Part shown: one piece after another, positions 27,101 to 30,455 of the stretch
How the letters are laid out: each line of letters starts with the position of its first letter
Numbering within the stretch: the stretch's first letter is position 1
DNA from: a virus
Reading direction: 5' to 3' (one strand)
Virus record (IMG/VR): IMGVR_UViG_3300005340_000065
Location: 1 to 30,455 of that record
DNA length: 30,455 bases
Notes under the pieces: model-generated
Database searches by the model: none
Told to the model about the DNA's origin: nothing
Seen by the model: only the letters and a program-made list of their open reading frames with translations
Position numbers and translations under genes: made by a program

Positions 27101-27129
27101 ATCACCCTAAAAGAATAAGAGGGAAGGGA

Positions 27130-29340
27130 ATGGTAAACCGTGTCGAAACAGAAAAATTCTTAAAACTTCTCGAACCCAAAGGAGATCAATTTACCTTTCA
27201 AACCTTCGACGATAACAACGAACGCAAAAGCAAATCCTTAGTGCACGTGCTACACGGTACGCTGGACCAGCATTACGAACAGTTGTGTCGGCTTAACAAG
27301 GCCGGTGCCGGGATTTATATAACCGTTAACGAAACTGATCTTAAGGGGCGCAAGGCGCAAAACATTACGCGGGTGCGCGCAGTATTTGCGGACCTAGACG
27401 GTGCACCGCTTAAACCCGCGTTACAAAAACCGCTGCCGCAGATCGTTGTTGAAAGCTCGCCGAAGCGCTGGCATTGCTACTGGCTGGTCAAGGATATGCC
27501 GGTTGATGCCAAAATATTTCGTAATGCGCAGAAGAATATTATCAAGCGGTTGAAAAGCGACCCGGCGGTTGTCGACCTACCGAGGGTCTTGAGACTACCG
27601 GGCTTCGTTCACCAAAAAGGCAAACACTTTAACGTTCGAGTAACCACCGCAAACACAGGAATAAAACCCTATAAGGCAAAAACGTTTATCGTTGCAGAAG
27701 AAACTAAACCTGCAACAGCCCAGCAGCCGTCAGACGAAGAACCTGTTAATATTCAGGCTATAAAAATTGCGCTGGAAATCATTCCGGCAGACGATTATAA
27801 AATCTGGTTTGAAATCGGTTGTGCGCTGGCGCACGAATTAAAGGATAGCGGATTTGAAATCTTTGACCGCTGGTCCAGAAAATCTGACAAGTACAGCAAG
27901 GATAAATGCGAACTGAAATGGGAAGAATGTAAGAAAATAACCAAATTTACTGCTGCGACGATCTACTTTTACGCAACGGAAATCGACCCGCATTGGCGAG
28001 AAGTCGGCGGTATCCCGATCCATGCAGCCATTGAAGATTTTGTCGCGTTCTTACCGCAACACAATTATATCTATCTACCTACAGGCCAATCCTGGCCCAA
28101 AGGATCGGTTAACGCCAGATTGGCGAAAGTACAAGTTGGCGCTAAGCGTATGCTGGCCTCTGATTGGCTCGACCGGTACCAAAAAGCAGAAGGAATTACA
28201 TGGTCGCCTGCAGACCCGGAAATCATCTCTGATCGCGTTACTCGCGAACAAGGCGGCTGGATTGAAAAACCTGGAACGCAATGTCTCAACCTTTATTACC
28301 CGCCAACGATTGTGCTGGGCTCTCGGTATAAAGCGCAGCGCTGGATTGAACTGGTTGAAACGCTTTTTCCTAATGACGCAACGCACATCATTGACTTCAT
28401 GGCGCATCGCGTGCAGTTTCCCGGCGTTAAGATTAACCATGCGCTGCTGCTTGGCGGAGAACAGGGCATTGGCAAGGATACGCTACTGGAACCGGTTAAG
28501 CAGGCCATTGGTCCTTGGAATTTTGTAGAAATTTCGCCGAAAGACGTGGTCAGCCGATTTAACGCGCACATTAAATCTGTGATCTGTCGTATATCGGAAG
28601 CACGCGACACCGGAGAAACTAATCGCTACGATTTTTATGAAACAATGAAAACTTTATGTGCCTCGCCACCAGACGTTCTTCAATGCGAAGAAAAACATAT
28701 GAAAAAATATGCGATCGCAAACGTGACAGCCATCGTTATTACCACTAACCACAAAACTGGAGGTATCTATCTGCCACCCGGTGACAGACGAACTTACGTT
28801 GCTTGGAGTAACGTACCAAAAGACAGCCTTGACCAAAAATACTGGGACGGAATGTGGATGTGGTATAACCAAACTGGTTACGCTGATATCGCTGCTTTCC
28901 TTAAGCATAGAGATTTGACAAACTTTAACCCAAAAGCCCCACCGAAGCAGACAGAAGCCTTTAAGGATATCGTCGAAGCAAACCTGCCAATGGAGGATGC
29001 AGAATTCGCTACTACACTGAACTTACTAAACAGGCCAAAGGCTGTGACCATACCTATGCTGATCGAAATTACACCTTCCCACAGCTTTGCAAGCTGGCTC
29101 GAGGAGCGTAGAAACCACCGATTGATACCTCACCGGCTGGAAGCCTGCGGTTATGTAGCCGTAAGAAATCCTGACAATGGTCATAATCGATGGCGTTACC
29201 GGCTTCGGAAGGCGATGAACGGGCACGTTTTGAGCCAGCAATTTGACACTGCGGTATACGTTTTGAAGGACCTGCCGGAAGGTGCCCGCATAAGTGCTGC
29301 AAGGGGTTTAATCTCGCAATTACAGGCAGCTAGTTTATGA
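27130..29340 (+). CDS. Primase-helicase (RepB-type primase, PriCT_2, SF3-like ATPase)
   Basis: The 736-aa protein has three parts. Residues 40 to 190 form a RepB-like primase domain of the archaeo-eukaryotic fold, with the metal motif VFADLDG (D88, D90) and later VESSPKRWHCYW and PRVLRLPGF. Residues 215 to 285 resemble PriCT_2 (DDYKIWFEIGCALAHELKDS). From about 420 on, a DUF5906/D5-like ATPase has Walker A LLLGGEQGIGKDT, then ICRISEARDTGE and AIVITTNHKTG. Such proteins prime and unwind phage DNA. Its stop is followed by the large palindrome at 29353-29451. Confidence 0.88.
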   Translation: MVNRVETEKFLKLLEPKGDQFTFQTFDDNNERKSKSLVHVLHGTLDQHYEQLCRLNKAGAGIYITVNETDLKGRKAQNITRVRAVFADLDGAPLKPALQKPLPQIVVESSPKRWHCYWLVKDMPVDAKIFRNAQKNIIKRLKSDPAVVDLPRVLRLPGFVHQKGKHFNVRVTTANTGIKPYKAKTFIVAEETKPATAQQPSDEEPVNIQAIKIALEIIPADDYKIWFEIGCALAHELKDSGFEIFDRWSRKSDKYSKDKCELKWEECKKITKFTAATIYFYATEIDPHWREVGGIPIHAAIEDFVAFLPQHNYIYLPTGQSWPKGSVNARLAKVQVGAKRMLASDWLDRYQKAEGITWSPADPEIISDRVTREQGGWIEKPGTQCLNLYYPPTIVLGSRYKAQRWIELVETLFPNDATHIIDFMAHRVQFPGVKINHALLLGGEQGIGKDTLLEPVKQAIGPWNFVEISPKDVVSRFNAHIKSVICRISEARDTGETNRYDFYETMKTLCASPPDVLQCEEKHMKKYAIANVTAIVITTNHKTGGIYLPPGDRRTYVAWSNVPKDSLDQKYWDGMWMWYNQTGYADIAAFLKHRDLTNFNPKAPPKQTEAFKDIVEANLPMEDAEFATTLNLLNRPKAVTIPMLIEITPSHSFASWLEERRNHRLIPHRLEACGYVAVRNPDNGHNRWRYRLRKAMNGHVLSQQFDTAVYVLKDLPEGARISAARGLISQLQAASL

Positions 29341-29352
29341 ATGGAACTTCCT

Positions 29353-29451
29353 CCGAGTGATGTGAGTGATGGTAAAAGATAACTTTATAAATGAGAGAGG
29401 TAAGGGACTACATTTGCAAAGTTGTAAAAAACCATCACTCACATCACTCGG
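29353..29451. repeat. 99-nt near-palindrome with perfect 21-bp arms
   Basis: Outer arms 29353-29373 and 29431-29451 are perfect 21-bp complements. Inside lie symmetric 7-nt unpaired stretches, then inner arms 29381-29393 and 29411-29423 that pair in 11 of 13 positions, and a 17-nt loop. Each outer arm is itself two copies of a 9-mer, GAGTGATGT and GAGTGATGG. The element sits between the primase-helicase and the RfaH-like gene and could be an origin, an operator or a large RNA hairpin. The remaining spacer to 29549 contains a small GGCTG-CAGCC hairpin and no gene. Confidence 0.85.
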
Positions 29452-29549
29452 CTGTGCAGCCTTGTTCTGGACGTTTTTGGATTTTGACTTGCGACTAATA
29501 TTCAAATCAGCTATAGCTCTACGTCTCTGCATGTTTAAGGGGCGCGAGG

Positions 29550-30035
29550 ATGCCTTACTGGGCAGTTATTCGGACAAAGGCGAATTCTGAAAAACGTGCA
29601 TGCGAGAATCTGAAAAGACAGAATTTTAATTTTTATTTCCCGCGATTTAAAAAATTAGTTGGATCGCGAGAATTTATTTGTGCGTTGTTTCCAAGGTACA
29701 TGTTTTTATTTGTTGTTGATCAATGGCGATCGGTTATGTCGACGTTTGGTGTTGAAAAGGTTTTGTTGCGGACTGATGGAGAACCTTACAGGATTTCTGA
29801 AGAGGTTATTTCTTCTTTGCGGAAAAGAGAAGAAAACGGGTTGATTAAATTGCCTGAGCAACAAGTCGGTCGGTTTAAGAAGGGTCAAGAGTTGGTAGTG
29901 ACAGGTGGTATCTTCTTCGGGGAGAAGGTGATCTACCAAAGCTCTACTTCTCAAGATAGAGAATTAGTGTTGTTGTCTATGTTAGGTAGACTAACTACGT
30001 TTAAGATTGAAAGTAGTAATCTTTCTCCTGTTTGA
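29550..30035 (+). CDS. RfaH/NusG-like transcription antiterminator
   Basis: At 161 aa it is almost the length of E. coli RfaH (162). The NGN domain (about 1 to 95) reads YWAVIRTKANSEKRACENLK, then NFYFPRFKKLVGSRE and ALFPRYMFLFV, a good match to NusG/RfaH. The C-terminal domain (about 108 to 161) has GRFKKGQELVVTGGIFFGEK, the KOW strand pattern. RfaH binds RNA polymerase paused at ops, blocks pausing and Rho action, and recruits ribosomes. An ops-like site lies 39 bases after the stop. GCGAGG precedes ATG 29550. A NusG-type regulator of phage late genes is inferred. Confidence 0.88.
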   Translation: MPYWAVIRTKANSEKRACENLKRQNFNFYFPRFKKLVGSREFICALFPRYMFLFVVDQWRSVMSTFGVEKVLLRTDGEPYRISEEVISSLRKREENGLIKLPEQQVGRFKKGQELVVTGGIFFGEKVIYQSSTSQDRELVLLSMLGRLTTFKIESSNLSPV

Positions 30036-30073
30036 TATTTATTATATTTTTATAAAATAGTTTTAAAAAGTAT

Positions 30074-30085
30074 GGCGGTAGCATG
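30074..30085 (+). promoter_or_regulatory. ops-like element (RfaH recruitment site)
   Basis: GGCGGTAGCATG matches the E. coli ops core GGCGGTAGCGTG at 11 of 12 positions. The only change is at position 10. The pause-consensus bases (G2, T11, G12) are kept. It directly follows the RfaH-like gene and an AT-rich spacer, and its last three bases are the HNH start codon, so GGCGG may also act as the ribosome site. Function is inferred from the pairing with the RfaH-like gene. Confidence 0.7.
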
Positions 30086-30406
30086 ACTACTTCTTGGAAA
30101 TGGCTGTACAAAACTGGTACTTGGTCAGCGCTAAGAGCATCACAGCTTAGGCAGCAACCACTGTGCGAAACTTGTTTAGCTAGCAACAGAATTGTAGCGG
30201 CTATAGTAGCACATCATATTGTTCCACACAAAGGTGACAAGAACAAGTTTTATAATGGTAAACTAAAGTCGCTTTGTAAAAAGTGTCATGACTCTATTGA
30301 GCAGAGCTACGAGAAGCTAGGTTACTATAAGGAGATAGGAAAAGATGGATGGCCTATCGATATTACCCACCCTGTGTACCTACCTGTAGTTTCCAGAAAA
30401 AAATAA
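30083..30406 (+). CDS. HNH endonuclease (107 aa)
   Basis: The HNH motif is complete: LCETC (C28, C31), AHHIVPHKGD (H44, H45), an Asn in FYNGKL and SLCKKCHD (C65, C68, H69). The two CxxC pairs bind a structural zinc and the His residues a catalytic metal. Small HNH proteins of this type often lie just upstream of the terminase genes and help the terminase in cos cutting. The next start, at 30439, may be that operon. The DNA around is more AT-rich than the replication genes. Confidence 0.85.
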   Translation: MTTSWKWLYKTGTWSALRASQLRQQPLCETCLASNRIVAAIVAHHIVPHKGDKNKFYNGKLKSLCKKCHDSIEQSYEKLGYYKEIGKDGWPIDITHPVYLPVVSRKK

Positions 30407-30438
30407 AAATTATTAAAAATCTCCGGGGGGATCAAAAA

Positions 30439-30455
30439 ATGTTTTTGGCGCTTCG
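30439..30455 (+). CDS. Start of a next gene, cut by the window end
   Basis: ATG at 30439 follows a GGGGGG run at a workable distance (about 8 bases). Only five codons (MFLAL) are visible. A small terminase subunit is common at this place after HNH, but nothing here proves it. Confidence 0.35.

Noticed and set aside
29353-29451. Palindrome read as a MITE or IS remnant
   Set aside because: No convincing target-site duplication (only a shared CT) and no second copy in the window.
1-30455. tRNA or rRNA genes
   Set aside because: No acceptor stem plus T-loop pattern or rRNA-like sequence was noticed on either strand.

Overview
The window is about 30 kb of a tailed double-stranded DNA phage or prophage whose host is probably an alphaproteobacterium. 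The phage reading rests on the densely packed small genes, a PolA/primase-helicase replication module, RuvC, HNH and GIY-YIG nucleases, and DUF3310, DUF551 and DUF932 proteins. The host inference rests mainly on a clear GcrA-family regulator (13158-13607, minus), a family typical of Alphaproteobacteria. No structural genes, integrase, tRNA, rRNA, IS element or CRISPR array was seen.

Layout: two divergent arms meet at a control region at 18599-18897. The left arm (11-18598) runs entirely leftward. From about 1 to 12.8 kb it is a chain of short genes, most of them overlapping at ATGA, GTGA or TAATG junctions. Many encode one-helix membrane miniproteins or Cys-rich, probably zinc-binding miniproteins. 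Between these sit a TylC3/EvaC-like sugar C-methyltransferase, an NAD-dependent sugar epimerase/dehydratase, a TylF-like O-methyltransferase, an RlpA-like DPBB protein and a protein with a twin-arginine signal. Several real small genes lie in frames hidden by longer spurious ORFs, and one gene (313-535) is frameshifted. From 12.85 to 18.6 kb come gcrA, a second small DNA-binding gene, a GIY-YIG nuclease, RuvC, a winged-helix protein and a DUF932 protein. Here the spacers carry a repeated hairpin whose stems covary while the flanks stay conserved.

The right arm (18898-30406) runs rightward. It opens with a probable thymine-hypermodification enzyme of the aGPT-PPlase/HMUDK-helical superfamily. 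An FkbM methyltransferase, a thymidylate synthase/dUMP hydroxymethylase homologue and an HD deoxynucleotidase follow. Then come DUF3310, a PolA with proofreading domain, a Cas4-like nuclease, a conserved phage protein and a primase-helicase. I infer that the early part of this arm adjusts the thymidine pool and base chemistry of the DNA that the later part replicates.

The most striking region is the right end. After the primase-helicase comes a 99-nt near-palindrome with perfect 21-bp arms, then a 161-aa RfaH/NusG-like factor. After that, an element matching the E. coli RfaH ops site at 11 of 12 positions overlaps the start codon of an HNH gene. A gene directly downstream of such an HNH gene is often the terminase. 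This suggests a self-contained phage RfaH-ops switch for the downstream operon. Function assignments come from reading motifs by eye; no database search was possible.
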